From: Panagrolaimus kolymaensis
Taxonomy: Eukaryota; Nematoda; Chromadorea; Rhabditida; Panagrolaimidae
NCBI GenBank assembly: GCA_028622995.1
Contig: JAJQJQ010000014.1
Coordinates: 2,604,001-2,668,000, forward strand
Direction of reading: 5' to 3'
DNA length: 64,000 bases
Shown: positions 12,340 to 24,415 of the stretch, in pieces
Numbering within the stretch: the stretch's first letter is position 1
How the letters are laid out: each line of letters opens with the position of its first letter
Notes under the pieces: model-generated
Database searches by the model: none
What the model saw: only the letters and a program-made list of their open reading frames with translations
Told to the model about the DNA's origin: nothing
Program-made: the position numbers and the translations under genes

Positions 12340-12761
12340 TTTTTTCCTTATTTCAAACCAACTAAAAGCACTTTTTAGAAAACCATGGCAGGAACAAAAA
12401 AAATCTTTAAAGCACAAAACGCTAAAATGCTGACTACTAACTCCAACACTTTTTCTGCCAAGCCATTCAAAGAAAGAATAAAAAAACAACAGGTGTCTTT
12501 TTCCCACTTATTATTTTACATGATTTTTTTTTGTTTGCGCTTAAAAAAGGCACTATTATTGTATTGATTGATTTTCTATGATGAAAAAGGGGGTAAATTT
12601 TTCTTTATTTTTTTGCTTTCAAAAACTCCTAATTATTTCCCTACTGAAACTGAAACAAAGAGTGAATGTTAATAGTATTTATTTATTTAAAAAAATAAAT
12701 AATTAAAAATTTGTTTATTTTGCTGTAATTTTTCCTAATTAATTTGAAAAAAGATTTTCAC

Positions 12762-12833
12762 TGCGTCAGGGGGGAATCGAACCCCCATCTATTGCTTGGA
12801 AGGCAACAATGCTGACCATTACACCACTGACGC
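12762..12833 (-). tRNA. tRNA-Gly(UCC)
   Basis: The minus strand folds as a 72-base cloverleaf. The acceptor stem GCGTCAG pairs with CTGACGC, the A box TGGTGTAATGG is present, and the anticodon stem GTTGC/GCAAT encloses loop CTTCCAA with anticodon TCC. The T arm GGGGGTTCGATTCCCCC gives a perfect B box. There is no intron; the discriminator base is A. On the minus strand a T-run follows within a few bases and could serve as a Pol III terminator. Confidence 0.97.
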
Positions 12834-13310
12834 GGTATTTGTTTCCTCAGAAAATGGGTAGATTTTTTTAAATATTAAAGTCGAGAATAGTAATCTTTTG
12901 GTTAGAAAAAGAATGTAGGTCATCAATTTTTTTCAATGAAAAAAACCGCATTAAAATAATTAAAAAAGGAAAAAGAAATTATTATTTTTTTATAGTTATT
13001 TCCTTTGAGACCAAATAAAAACGGAAATAAAAAAGTTTACTATAACTATTCCCTTTGAGATTTTTTCTGTCGAAAACCTTCCTCTTGAGACCAGAATCAT
13101 ATGCGTAAATGAAAATAAAATACGCAACAATTTTCATAAACACAAAGTTTTTCGCATGATTATTAGAATTAAGAGAAAAAATAAATTTATTAATAAAATT
13201 ACCATAAAAAAATTCAAAACAATCGAACAAAAATAAATTAATTATTTAAAACAAAATTATTAGAAAAATCAATGAATCTAAAGAAAATTAAAAAATCGCC
13301 AAAAGTTATG

Positions 13311-14585
13311 CTATTTAATTCGAGTCATCATTGATCTGGGTGCTGCTGTAGGTGCTGGTCTAGGTGTTACTGTATGAGTGACGGATGGGACAAGGTCTTT
13401 GCTCTAAAAAAATTTATATATATTAATGAATTGCTTTTGCATAATGAAAAAAAAAAGTTGTGAAATGTACCGTACCTTAACAAAATGCTTTCGGAAGACT
13501 CGCCAATATAGGAATACACAAAGTGAAATGTTGATGCATATACATGTCAAATTATAATCACCGATGATGGGTAATAAAAAAACTTTCCACCACTGAAAAA
13601 AAATAAAATTAAATATATTAACGTTATTTATATCAAAAAGCTTCTATGGTGGATGGGGCCAAACGAACATCCTATCAGAATTATAAGTACATATAAGTTC
13701 GCTAACAAAAAAGTTTTTCTGTTGTATAATCGAGTTTTTTTCCTTTTCGTTATTCTTTTTTTTTCTTTAGTTCGAACTTCGAAATCTTTTCTTAAGACAC
13801 TTTTTTCATTTAATTCAAAAATATTTTAGTTGGGCGGTATTCTGCATTTTTATTAAAAAAAAATTTCTTACTTCCAAAACTATATTCGTAATAATTCCTG
13901 GACTAAAAGCAAAAGCCACATTAATAAATGACACAATCATAATAGATCGATTAATTTTTTTAGATATATCTTTTTGCATTGTTTTTCCAAAACGAGTTAA
14001 TAACATTAATGTCAGGGCTGTAACAACAGTTAAACTGCAAAACACATATTTCGTATATGTCATAATTAAGGGATATTTAAGTTGAATGACCAAACAAATA
14101 TAAAAAGCACACGTAGTTGTATCAGTTGGAGATGAAAATGCAAACCAATTTGTTGCCAAAATATATGAAATAATTATTGCAAATATGGTTCCAAATAACG
14201 CACATGCGCAACATTGTCTTTGAGTTTCACGATATTTAATTGGATAAGCAACCAAAAAAACTCGATCCAAACAAAGAAAAAAATCAGCTACCGGAACAAA
14301 ATTAACATAAATCGTTGCAGTTCCAGAAAGATAATACAAAATCATGGGATTATAGTAACTTTGTCCAGGCCTCCACCAAATTAAAACATAAAGACAAAGA
14401 AGAATGAGAAGAATGCTGGAAGTCGTGGTAAACCAAAAATATGCTATTACCACAGCTGTTCGAGAAACTTGGATATCACGTTTGGGTCGACGAAAAAGTA
14501 AAAATGTTGAAGCATAAAGAGTGAAACATAAACATATCAAACTGATAAAATAATGGATAAAGGTGCAAAGATTTGTATCAACCAT
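13311..14585 (-). CDS. Seven-transmembrane (rhodopsin-like/serpentine) receptor
   Basis: Exons 14585-13872, 13592-13476 and 13403-13311 join in phase to 307 residues. The first exon gives six hydrophobic segments with LDRVFLVAYPIKY after TM3, the position of the DRY motif. The second exon carries TM7 (WWKVFLLPIIGDYN). The third is a short Ser/Thr/Pro-rich tail. The N-terminus is very short, as in nematode chemoreceptors, so the protein is probably a plasma-membrane receptor in sensory neurons. I cannot assign a specific sr family or ligand. A TM7-like exon of similar start lies upstream on the same strand near 15254-15307 and might be a relic of a second copy. Confidence 0.8.
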
Positions 14586-17500
14586 TTTGTAGAAAACTGA
14601 AAATCTTATTTTAAAAATTTATGAAATTTTTTTCAAAAAAAATGTTAATGAAAAAAACGCGGGTGAAAAGTAAAGTGTAAAAAATTTTAAGCTTTCGAGT
14701 GATGGAGCGTACTGTAACTAATAAATCTAGAAAATATTTGGAAAGTTTTATTCTAAAAAATTACAATTTTTGTTTTAAAAAAAGGAGAGAGAATGAAATA
14801 ATCTGTTGAGAGCTTAGATAAATAAATAATAAAACAAGGAAGAATAAATAGCAGACTAAGAATTTTTTTCAAATCTCTGAATTTTTTTAAAAATTCCCAA
14901 ATGGATAGGCCTAAACTCCCTAATTGCGTAAATGTGTAAATGACTAAAACGGAAGTTTCATTTATATTTGGCTGAATATAAAATAAAGCTCCTGTTCAAA
15001 CATTTTAGAAGTCTATAACTTAAACGACACTGAACAGTAACTGTAGAAAGTTAACAAATAACAAAAAATGGCAACATTTTTCCTTCTTTTATTTTTATTA
15101 TTTCAGAAGTCAACCTCGTGGACGAACATTACGCCCTCTTTCATTAGGAAAAAAACTCCTTTTTAATTTTTAGTTTTGTTTATATGAAAAAGGGTTGAAA
15201 ATCTCATGATATGTATAAAAAAAAAGTAACAAAATCAAATCCCCAGATGATACTTACAAACTTTAATGGCAACAAATATCCAAGAGGCAGCAAAGATCAG
15301 ACACCACTTTAAAAAAATGGGCATACTTTCATAAATCATTAAATCAGAACAATTTTTTTTCAACAAAAAAGCAAAAATGAAATCAAAAAATGTTTTGATA
15401 GAAAAGAAATTACTAAAACCATTTTTTTAAAATTAAATGATATGACGTTTAAATTAAAGAAAATTTTATTATTGTAAATTTCGGCGTCCATCATACTTTT
15501 ATTATTTATTTTTAACTCATTTTTTGACTATAAAACAAATAACTTTTTTGACCGGCTGATATTCTTTTTTTTATCCTCTTGAGAGAGGAATGTAGTAGGA
15601 AATGGCAAACAAAGAGAAGTGAAATTCATTTTTTAAAAACCGAAAATAAACTTTAACAACGCAACAACAAAAAAAATTGTAACATTTTTATTATTTTACG
15701 AAAGTACTGTATTCAAAAAAATGTTCGAAGGGTTAATAAAAAGCATGGTATTAAAAAAATCATAAAAGTGCGGACAAATAAAAATTTATAAATGCAGGTA
15801 AAAGAGATGTCTCAAAATTTTCTTATTAATTTGGCTCAAAATTTTTTTAAAAATCTGCAAAATGAATAAAACACGGAAAAATAAAATTTGCATAAAAAAA
15901 TTAATTTTTACTTCCTTCTAACTTTTTTTGCCACTGGCTAATAATTGCCTAAATTAAAATTTATGAATAAAAAAACGATGGAGATTTTCCACAAAAATTA
16001 TTCGCAAAGACCCCATACGTCGTGTGAAACGCCCTTTTAATAAATTTCCTTCTTGGTAATTCCGTAAAGAAAACAAAAGAAAATATAATTTAAAACAAAT
16101 TTTATTTTTACAATGTTTTTTATTTACAAATTTATGAGACCTCCGTCGCCAAACATTTATTTTCCCATGTAAAAATTTGTATCTTTTTGTTATTTTTTTT
16201 TACTTTAAAAAATATTGCCTATGAAGGTACATAATCGTGTAAAGTTAGGGAAGGGTCAGAGAATATATTGCAAGAAATGTTTTCGTAATTTCTTAATAAA
16301 GCTTTTTCCAGGAGAAGAAAGTAAATACAAATAAAATGTTTAAATGTCCGAAAACAAATTTGTTTTGCTTTTTCTGTAGCATAAAAGTTTGTTGAATCCA
16401 AGAAGCAAACTTTCTTTTTTTTCTCGGAAGATTAAGGGAAGAACAACTCAAAAAAACAACAAGGAAATGAGCTATCTCATTATTTTAATCAAAAGTAATG
16501 AGTTCAAAGATTTGGGAAAACAAAAAGAGAGGATGCAAAAAAACCAACATCAAAGATCCATTTATCGAAGTTCTTTTTTTAATTTGTATCGTAATCTAAC
16601 AAAGATTCTTCAATTTTTTACCAAACAAACAAAGCCACTCTAAGGAATAAAAAAAGCTATGTTTTTGAAGCAACAAAAATTTTGAAATTTAAATTTTATG
16701 GTTTACATGAGAATCTTCTTTCAAAAAACAGAAAAAGCTAAATCACAAAAATATGGTAGCATGTAAAACTTACATTTTATTAATTTACGAAGCTCCAAGA
16801 ACTAGCATGACTTTTTTGTTTTAAAAATTAAACTTTAAAAAAATCTTCAAGTGATGACATTCATTTCCCGAATATTATCCTTGAAATTTCCCCACTATTT
16901 TTTAAGCTTTTATTACCAAAATGAGTTTGGGATTGACGAAAGAAGTTCGCTTTTATAGGGCAATTAAAAAAAACATGATCCGAAGTAAAACCTAAGACGC
17001 CTTTAAAAAGTAACTTTTGAAATAAAAAACGCCTATCTAAAAGTCCATCATCCTTTTCCATACTGTAATACACTAACACCCTATGATAGGAAAGTTTAAA
17101 AACGCAACAATAAAAAAATAGTAATTACGAAAATAAAAAACATATTTATGGAATTTGAAAAGCCATTGGGAATTAAAAATAAATTTTTAGAATAATATTT
17201 GCTATAACAAAAAAAATAACAAACAGGGAAGATAGAATTGGTTTTTTTTATTTATTAAAAATCCCGATGGATTTAAAAGTTGCGTTTTTTATATTATTTT
17301 AAAAAGGGTTAAAATGTTAAAGTTCAGAAAATATAATATTAAAAAAAGTTGTTTGGGCGTCGTTAGAGATCTGGATTAAAAATTAAATTAATGTCGTGCA
17401 TTTTATAATAAAACACGCAAATCTCAAAATTTCAAAATAATATAATTCTCAAGAGATATTTTACATACTTGAAAGGAACGAACGATAAGGGAAATAAATT

Positions 17501-18107
17501 ATCTATGAAAAATTTAAATAATATTTTTGATCTTTATTTTTAAAAAACAAAACAAAATGCAACAAAAGAATATGTATTTTTTGAACTCAAAGTTTTATTT
17601 TTAACATCGATTTCCTGTGCTTCTTATTTTTGACAAGTAGCTAGCATCCTTTCATGCCATAAATAAAAGCACTATTGTTTCTTAGTAAAAACGGAACATT
17701 TTTTTACAAAATTTTTCATTTATAAAAAAACTCTCTTCTGACTCTTTACAAGTAACCAAGCTTTATACAAAGCCATCTTAAAAAAATATGTACATTAATT
17801 AGAGTCTATTATTTACGCTTCAATACAATGTTGCCATTTTCTTTTTTACAGAAAAGTTTATTTACGATATGGATTTTTTATTTAATAAAAAAACATAAAA
17901 ATAGAAACAAATAATACATAATATGAATGAAGCATGTTTTTTATTAAAAAAATTTGAATATAATATACTTTAATTCCTCTGACGTTTTTTTTGGAATTTT
18001 TTGTGTTTTGAAGTGGTGATTAAGTCTTCTTCATATTTTTGGTTCCCTCAAAAATTGAAAAAAGAAAGAAAATGTTAAATAAAATTCAAAGCTTACTAAA
18101 AAAACAT
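14586..18107. other. Gene-poor stretch with weak exon-like traces
   Basis: No complete gene is supported. Three traces are worth recording. A 32-codon plus frame at 15068 begins with a strong signal-peptide-like stretch (MATFFLLLFLLFQ). A minus-strand segment near 15254-15307 is bounded by AG and GTAAGT and reads WCLIFAASWIFVAIKV. A 72-codon minus frame at 16861-17079 has no recognisable domain. All could be chance in AT-rich DNA. Confidence 0.3.
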
Positions 18108-19345
18108 TTAAAATGAAATTTTTATTTTTGGTGAAAGTTTGTTTCTTAATTCTTTCCAAATTTCTCTCGCTTCATGAGACCACATTTTCTTAACACATAA
18201 TAAATTAAGATTTGGAAAACCTTGGCAAATAAAATTAACCAAATTTTTTCGATATTTTGGCCCATATTCTGCTAATTTCACATTAATTTCCAAATTTTCA
18301 ATGGAAGAAAATGCAGCCCTGTAAAATAAAATTAAACAATTTTGATTTACAGAGAATCAAGGCTATCGACTATCAATTGTTTTATGTTTCGTGTTTACTA
18401 TTTTTTTAAACTTCAAAATATCCGAAAAATAACTTAAGGAAAAACTCAAGCAACAAAAAAAAATTTCATACACTAAATTTTCTAAGAAAATCTTTACTTT
18501 GGAGAAGAAAAAAAAAGATTAAAAAGTAAAAAAATGAAATGAATTGGAAATTTTTTTTACAATCATTTTTTTCTGATTAATCCTTTGCTCAAGACTTAAA
18601 AAATAAATCTTACTTCTTTTTTATTGGATCTGCTATATTATCAACTGGAAAATTAGTTAATTTGAGTTTACGACAAGATTGTGGAGGAATGAACATATCC
18701 TGTACTTTTATAAAAATAAAAATAAAATACCATAAATTTAATGAAGAAGGAAATAACAACTCACAAATAAGCCTTCATAATTATATTTAAATTCAATAAT
18801 TATGAGGGAGGTAGCTTTACGAAAAATTGATTCATAGTTGTATTTTGCATTATATGGAAGAGTAACTTCTTTCAGGGCTAAAAATAATAAAATAAGTTGT
18901 TAGAGAAAATGTTTATTTTGACATTTGGAAATATAAAATTTCGCCAAAAAAAATTTACCTTTAGTAAACAATAGTTTCATTAAACTGATACAGCCAGAAT
19001 TAATTTTCACGTCGATTTTTTTAATTTCAATGACATTTAACAATGGAGCAAAATATGGTCGAATAAAAATTTGACAAGATTTCAAGAAAATGTATGTATA
19101 ATTGGATTTTTAATTTCGATTTCAAATAAACTTACTTTATTAAAACGAAATTCGCAACGATTACGATCAACTACAGCATAAGAAATGCTTTTAAAATGGT
19201 TAGAAACCATTTTCAAAGGCATTCTTCCACAAAGCATAAATTTCATTACATGTTTTACTTCATTTTTCGCCCAATTTTCAAGTCTTTCTATTTGAGGAAG
19301 GTTTTGAAGAATTTCTTTTAAAATATCAAAATTTAATGATGGCAT
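18108..19345 (-). CDS. F-box-like protein with C-terminal F-box-associated region; one apparent frameshift
   Basis: The start at 19345 gives MPSLNFDILKEILQNLPQIERL, matching the beginning of an F-box (substrate receptor of SCF ubiquitin ligases). Later exons at about 19085-18959, 18877-18765, 18699-18614 and 18318-18108 follow in phase and end with GFPNLNLLCVKK... as in nematode F-box-associated domains. Near 19083 the first exon runs into TGA while the reading continues one base away, with no AG acceptor available between. A one-base indel at the TTTTC run explains it: either a real frameshift or an assembly error. About 250 residues if continuous. The C-terminal exons have relatives at 19947-20482 and 23449-23534. 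Confidence 0.65.
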
Positions 19346-19946
19346 TTTCTATTATAAGATTCACGCATGCAATATATGCAAAGAATATTAAAAATATATG
19401 TATTTATAAAGCACAAAAAAAATTTGGTTTATGTGGAATGACTCACATTTTTTTATTATTTGGTTGCCATGAAAAAAATCAATAAAATGTCAAGTAAGTG
19501 CCAAGCAAACTGTATTTGTTTTTCCTTCAAAAATTCGTTAATACATACTTTTCGTTGGGTTGGAATAACAATAAAGAAGTGTAATTTAGCCTTGCAGATA
19601 ATATTCTCAAAACAAAATTTTTTTGTTGACGAAAAGAAATAATAACAAAAAGATGTAAACTAACTATGAATAAATTCATTTGGCATGCACAAAACGAAAA
19701 CGTAGCATAATAACCTTTTTACGCTTTATTATTTTTTGTTATTGGAAGTTAGAGGCCAAAACATAAAAAAATTGATAGTGCTGGAAAGTTTTTAAGCAAA
19801 AGTTTAAATATTGTTTTTTTTTTCAGTCTTTGGCATGCCAGTGACCACAAAAAAACAAAAAATAATTTTTACTTTTAACATTTTTTGAGATTGTTTTGGT
19901 TACTAATATATTCCAAATCACAGAAACAAAAAAAAATACACTATTT

Positions 19947-20482
19947 TCAAACTTTTATGGAACCTAAAAAACAAAATAAAACATAAAATAATTTTCGAAA
20001 GCAAAAAGTAAATGAAATATTGAAATCTTCTGTAATTTTCCATTTTTTTACAATATTTTCATAAAGCTTATCCATGTGAGAATCATGTGGAAGTTCAAGT
20101 TTGTGGGCGACCTAAAATTCTTTTAAAGTAAATATAACAAAATTTAAAATAATATATAAAAAACTTGCATTTCGATAAAAAACGTTTTCGGTGGAATATT
20201 GAAATCTTGCAATAAATTTAATTTCACCTTTTACACTAATATTTTTTAATTTTAGCCGCGGTTGTTGTTGCTCTTTTATTTCTTTACTAATTTGATTAAC
20301 ATCTTCAATTAAATTCAAAGAAAAAAGATATATATTTTCTTCAAATTTAACATCAATAAATTTAAGATTTGGAAAACCTTCAAAAATCAAATAAAAAAAA
20401 TTCATTCTTTCTTTTTCATTAAAGTATCGAGAATTAAATTCTCCAAAAATTTGAAGATTGTTCTGGGAATCAATTTGTAAGA
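19947..20482 (-). pseudogene. C-terminal fragment of an F-box-type paralogue
   Basis: Minus-strand exons from 20482 to about 20160 encode a region with GFPNLKFIDVKFEENIY, paralogous to GFPNLNLLCVKK in the last exon of the gene at 18108-19345. A following exon near 20109-19947 encodes an ending with LYENIVKKWKITEDF. The exact splice joining these two is not clear. No F-box start is attached: upstream DNA is replaced 35 bases away by the TIR element starting at 20517. I treat it as a broken paralogue, though a distant 5' portion could exist. Confidence 0.55.
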
Positions 20483-21413
20483 CTTTTAATTTTTATTTCA
20501 TTTTTTAAACTCACACCACAGCGCAATCATTTTCAATCAAAGACGGAGTAGGAATGGCCATGCTCAATCGCTGCGAGAGCCACAAATGAAGGCAAAGAGA
20601 AAGGGAAAAAGAAAGGAAACCATGAGCTTTTTGGTTTTTTTGGTAGTTTTTTTAGAATTAACAACTAATTAAAATATTTGGAACCCCTTTAAAAAAATTC
20701 TGTACCAGGCATTTTCTAAGTTAGATATATATCTATCTTTTCCCATAAGCAATTTTAAATTTCGTTGAACATATAAAATTTTAGACCTTCAAGACTTTTT
20801 ACAACTTCGACTAAAAAATATCTTTTTTTGCTATCTAACTCATTCAAACCTGGATTAAAAAACACGAATGAGTTTTAAAAAAAATTCTGTTCAAGTCTTT
20901 TTTTAAGTTAGATCCTAATCTACAATTTCGTTCAATCAAATTTAAACTTTATCGACAAAATAACATTTTCAACCTTCAAGACTTTTTGCGACTTTTAATC
21001 CCGCCGCACCCCGAGCGAAGCGAGGGGTGCGGCTGTTTTAGCAATGAGAACGCCCGATCTGCTAACCGAAATTTATGATTTTTTTTATTTCGTGTAATTA
21101 TGTTGATATTAGAGGGCTCTTTAGGGTCAATTTTTCGTCGCATTGACGAATTTTTAAAAAAAATAGAAGGAAGTATAGAAAAAAAGTGCTTAATCACAAC
21201 ATTTTAAAAGTTCACAATGTCCCGCTGAGCGTTGCAGCAAAGTTAACGCATATTCTGGCTATAAAAATCGTTTTCTCCACCCTCAATTACCTCTATGAGT
21301 AAGCTAACTTTAAAAAACATCACATAAAAATAGATGTATGCCGCTATGGAAATTTAAATATTTTGATTTAGAGTAAAAATATCATTGGCTAAAGTTCCTT
21401 GTTATACATTTGC

Positions 21414-21478
21414 TGTGTGGCGTAGGCGTTGAAGGCGGTGATGTTTGGATATTTCTGTCATAGGTTCGAATCCCCACA
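21414..21478 (+). other. tRNA-like segment with Pol III boxes (copy A)
   Basis: The 65-base stretch has an A-box-like TGGCGTAGGCGTT and a perfect B box GGTTCGAATCC. TGTGTGG at the start pairs with CCCCACA at the end at 6 of 7 positions, and a T-run follows. The interior does not fold as a standard cloverleaf. It is best seen as a degenerate tRNA-derived unit within the element; the same segment is in copy B. Confidence 0.4.
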
Positions 21479-22540
21479 ATTTTTTTTTATTAATTGTTTT
21501 AATTGAATTGAGACAATTATATCCAAATAATTTTTTATGATTTTTAATAATGTTTTCATTAGAAAATATGCAAATTTTTAATAAAATATTCACAAATTTT
21601 ACTTTTTTTATGAATATTAAGTTTCTTTATTATGAAATTAAAGCGAAATTATTTTTAACGATTTTCAATGAAATTTTTTTTAACTAAGCTTTTGGATCGT
21701 ATATTTTTTTTTCTAAATTTAATTGGATTAGCATACAAAACTTTTAGGTATTCTAAACGCAAAATTTAATTAAAAGTACGCTGACGTTTAGTTTATGAAA
21801 AGAATAAACATAGGGAACTTTTTTTATTATTTTCGGTGATTTTAATCGAAAAGTAACTTGAATATTTCCTTCTTATTAATTTTTATTGTTCGTTCGTTTT
21901 CGATTACTTTTGGTCGCAGTCCCAGGGCTACTAGGCTTCGCTATTTCCCATACATATTATTATTCTTTTTCTCTCTGTTTTTTTGTATCTTATCTTGAAA
22001 TCTTTTATATTAAAATAGGAAATTCACCTAAAAAATTTGCATAAATTAGAATGAAACTATATTTTGTTTTCCAAGCGCGATGAAATGATTTGGGTAATTT
22101 TCATATACATAAAAAATCAGCAAAACATGGGTTTGCTTGCTGCGCAAATTAAGTGATTTAACTATTGTAAGCTTGCTCGATGACTATAACCTTAACTTTT
22201 TGCGAATTTTTCACAAGCTGGTATAAATTTTTTTTTAATGGTTCAGTTCATTGTTTATTTTGATTCGTGCAAAAAAAAAGTTTTAAAGGCTTACACATGT
22301 TTCAATTTTTAGGATCTCATTATTGAAAATTAAGTGATTAAAATAGACACGAGTGATAAGATTGTTCGGGAAAAGTTTTAATTTTTATAAAAGTCAATAC
22401 AATAACTTTTTGGAAAAGTAATTATTAAAACATAGGCATTAATACGAGTGGCAATTTTGTATTTTTCAATAAAACAAGTAAGATCGCCGACCGGAGGCAG
22501 CGGAGTTTCTAGTAATTATTGTTGCAGACGGCTCAAGAGA

Positions 22541-23157
22541 TTAGTGCACAAGATTACTATGTAAAAAAACAAAAGGCTGTTCAGGAAAAAACTTTTAGAC
22601 GGCTAATGAGATTAAATTTTTTTTATTGATTTCAATAAATTATTTTATATGTTACACTGAAACAAACAGCCGCAGCACCGTCTTCGATTTTTAACAGTAA
22701 AAAAATTTTTGGTCCGACAATTAGTTATATTTAAATTTTTTGCTTAAAATACCTTTTTTCAAACATGCTTTGTTTCAGAAAACAATAGAAAATTGGAAAA
22801 AAAAACTAAAAATTTTATTTTGTAATTGACCTTATAATTATTATTTTTTTCAATTTACACCAAAACATTTTTTACATCAAAAATCTTGCGAATATACGAG
22901 TTGCTTTTACATCTTATCTAATCAAGAATAAAACAAAATTTTTAATTTTTAACATTTTTAAAAAAATTTTTCAATATTAAATAGTTGGTAAAGAAGTTGG
23001 GTAATAACAATCGAAGACGGTGCTGCGGCTGTTTGTTTCAGTGTAACATATAAAATAATTTATTGAAATCAATAAAAAAAATTTAATCTCATTAGCCGTC
23101 TAAAAGTTTTTTCCTGAACAGCCTTTTGTTTTTTTACATAGTAATCTTGTGCACTAA
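22541..23157. repeat. Long inverted repeat, copy A (149-base arms, 319-base spacer)
   Basis: Arms 22541-22689 and 23009-23157 are reverse complements with no difference that I can see, starting TTAGTGCACAAG and ending at CGTCTTCGATT. The spacer 22690-23008 is the same as the spacer in copy B but in the opposite orientation. Confidence 0.85.
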
Positions 23158-23448
23158 TGCATCATAACTTCAGTTACTGATACATTAAAGGAATTATATC
23201 TTTGCTTAAACATATCTGAGAGATACTATCTAAGTATCTGGTAAACTTTTTAAAACAAAAAACTATTGTTTGCACCTTCAATTTAGTAATTATATCGCCG
23301 ACATAAAATATACAATGTTGCTTTCATAAAAAAAGTCATTGCTTTTGGCATTTTGGCGTCGTTTGGCAACTTGCAAAAAAGATCGTTTGATTGCCATTTC
23401 TACTCCGCCATGATTGCGCTGTGACACATGAATACTTTTTTTTTCTAG

Positions 23449-23534
23449 AATTATATCGAACTTCCACTTTCTTGTGAAGACATTAAGCTTTCTAAATTTT
23501 ATTTAAATGATTTGTGTTGTCAAGATTTTCAAAA
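23449..23534 (+). pseudogene. Isolated F-box-family exon on the plus strand
   Basis: Bounded by TTTCTAG and GTATGT, it encodes NYIELPLSCEDIKLSKFYL and ten further residues. It aligns with the fourth exon of the F-box-like gene at 18699-18614 (MFIPPQSCRKLKLTNF...). It faces the opposite way to the paralogous C-terminal exons at 19947-20482 and starts 26 bases after the TIR element. No flanking exons of the family are visible to its right. Confidence 0.45.
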
Positions 23535-24061
23535 GTATGTAAAATTTATATGTGCAAAAAATTTAAAAGTTTAAAAATTCTTTTAGAACTTTTTCTCCTT
23601 ATAGAATATTTGGCGAATAAAAGTAAACCCCTCTCATCAATAACTTTTATTTTATTTTATTACACTTTAAAAAAATTGAAAATGGCGATAAAATCTGTAA
23701 ACAAAAAATCATATGTCTTCTTCTCCAAACTACCCCCTCAAAATATTATTACCTCGAAGGGAAAGGAAGAAAAAAAATAGAAGGAAAGGTTATGGCATTG
23801 GTCATACTACACTGCGTTTATTTTGCAACCCAAAAAAAAAAGAAAGAAGGAAACGAAGAAAAAAATAAAAACTAGTTCCCCGAACAAGGAAAGTTTAAAA
23901 AAATAATAATAAACGAAAGGGTTATAAATTGCATCATCATCCGGGCAACCAAATGAATAAAAGAGTAAAATAATTTTTTTTTTCACTAAGTACCGAAGTA
24001 TGAAAAAAAGCAATGGTTCCGCCTTTATTTGATGTAATTTTGCATTCAAAATTGTGGAGCA

Positions 24062-24234
24062 TATAAGACGCCGATATTTAAAAAGTTTTAGGACAGTGCT
24101 AAATTTCGCACTTTTTTGAAAAAGTGTCTTTTGCCAAAAAAATCAATTGAAAAAAATGGCAAAAGAGACACTTTTTCAAAAAAGTGAGAAATTTAGCACT
24201 GTCCTATAACTTTTTAAATATCGGCGTCTTATAT
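24062..24234. mobile_element. Hairpin MITE (near-palindrome)
   Basis: TATAAGACGCCGATATTTAA at the left is mirrored by its reverse complement at the right end. Complementarity continues through GGACAGTGCTAAATTT and AAAAGTGTCTTTTGCCA to a central A/T loop of about 20 bases, so almost the whole 173 bases can fold on itself. TA flanks suggest a Tc1/mariner-type MITE. No coding. Confidence 0.75.
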
Positions 24235-24415
24235 ATTTCATGAAATACATTTCTATCGTAAAATGCGTGCAAATATACTAAAAATGGTGGAGTTTAAGAA
24301 AAAAGGCGGGGAAATAATTTACGTCATTTATGTCCAGGTTTTGCTCTAAAATTTTTTTTTTGTCAAATTTTCTTTTGTTGTAGTTTTTTTGCGATTCGTC
24401 CAATTTCTTTTTCAA

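Larger units (their letters stand above)
20999..23157 (+). mobile_element. Helitron-like non-autonomous element, copy A
   Basis: Nearly identical over most of its length to copy B at 41553-43934, which defines both ends. It begins TC and ends CTAA, and the flanking bases are A on the left and T on the right (the same in copy B), without target duplication. These are Helitron hallmarks, though the usual 3' hairpin is replaced by a long inverted repeat. A GC-rich hairpin CCGCACCCC...GGGGTGCGG lies right at the 5' end. A tRNA-like segment lies inside. The 3' third is an inverted repeat with arms 22541-22689 and 23009-23157. No Rep/helicase coding is present. Classification by termini only. Confidence 0.6.
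20517..23423. mobile_element. TIR transposon, non-autonomous, carrying a nested Helitron-like element
   Basis: The left end CACAGCGCAATCAT... followed by GACGGAGTAGGAATGGC matches the reverse complement of the right end (CACAGCGCAATCATGGCGGAGTAGAAATGGC). ACAC flanks both ends (20513-20516 and 23424-23427) as a possible target duplication. Without the nested insert (20999-23157) it would be about 750 bases. No transposase is visible. It separates F-box-type exons that lie on opposite strands. Confidence 0.6.

Noticed and set aside
20976..21197. 73-residue minus frame conserved in both Helitron-like copies
   Set aside because: Conservation equals the overall base identity of the copies, it runs through the terminal hairpin, and it has no recognisable domain.
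22541..23157. Inverted repeat as an independent TA-target TIR transposon inserted into a larger element
   Set aside because: Its right end coincides with the outer right end in both copies, and the two copies share left but not right flanks, so it is the 3' part of the larger element.
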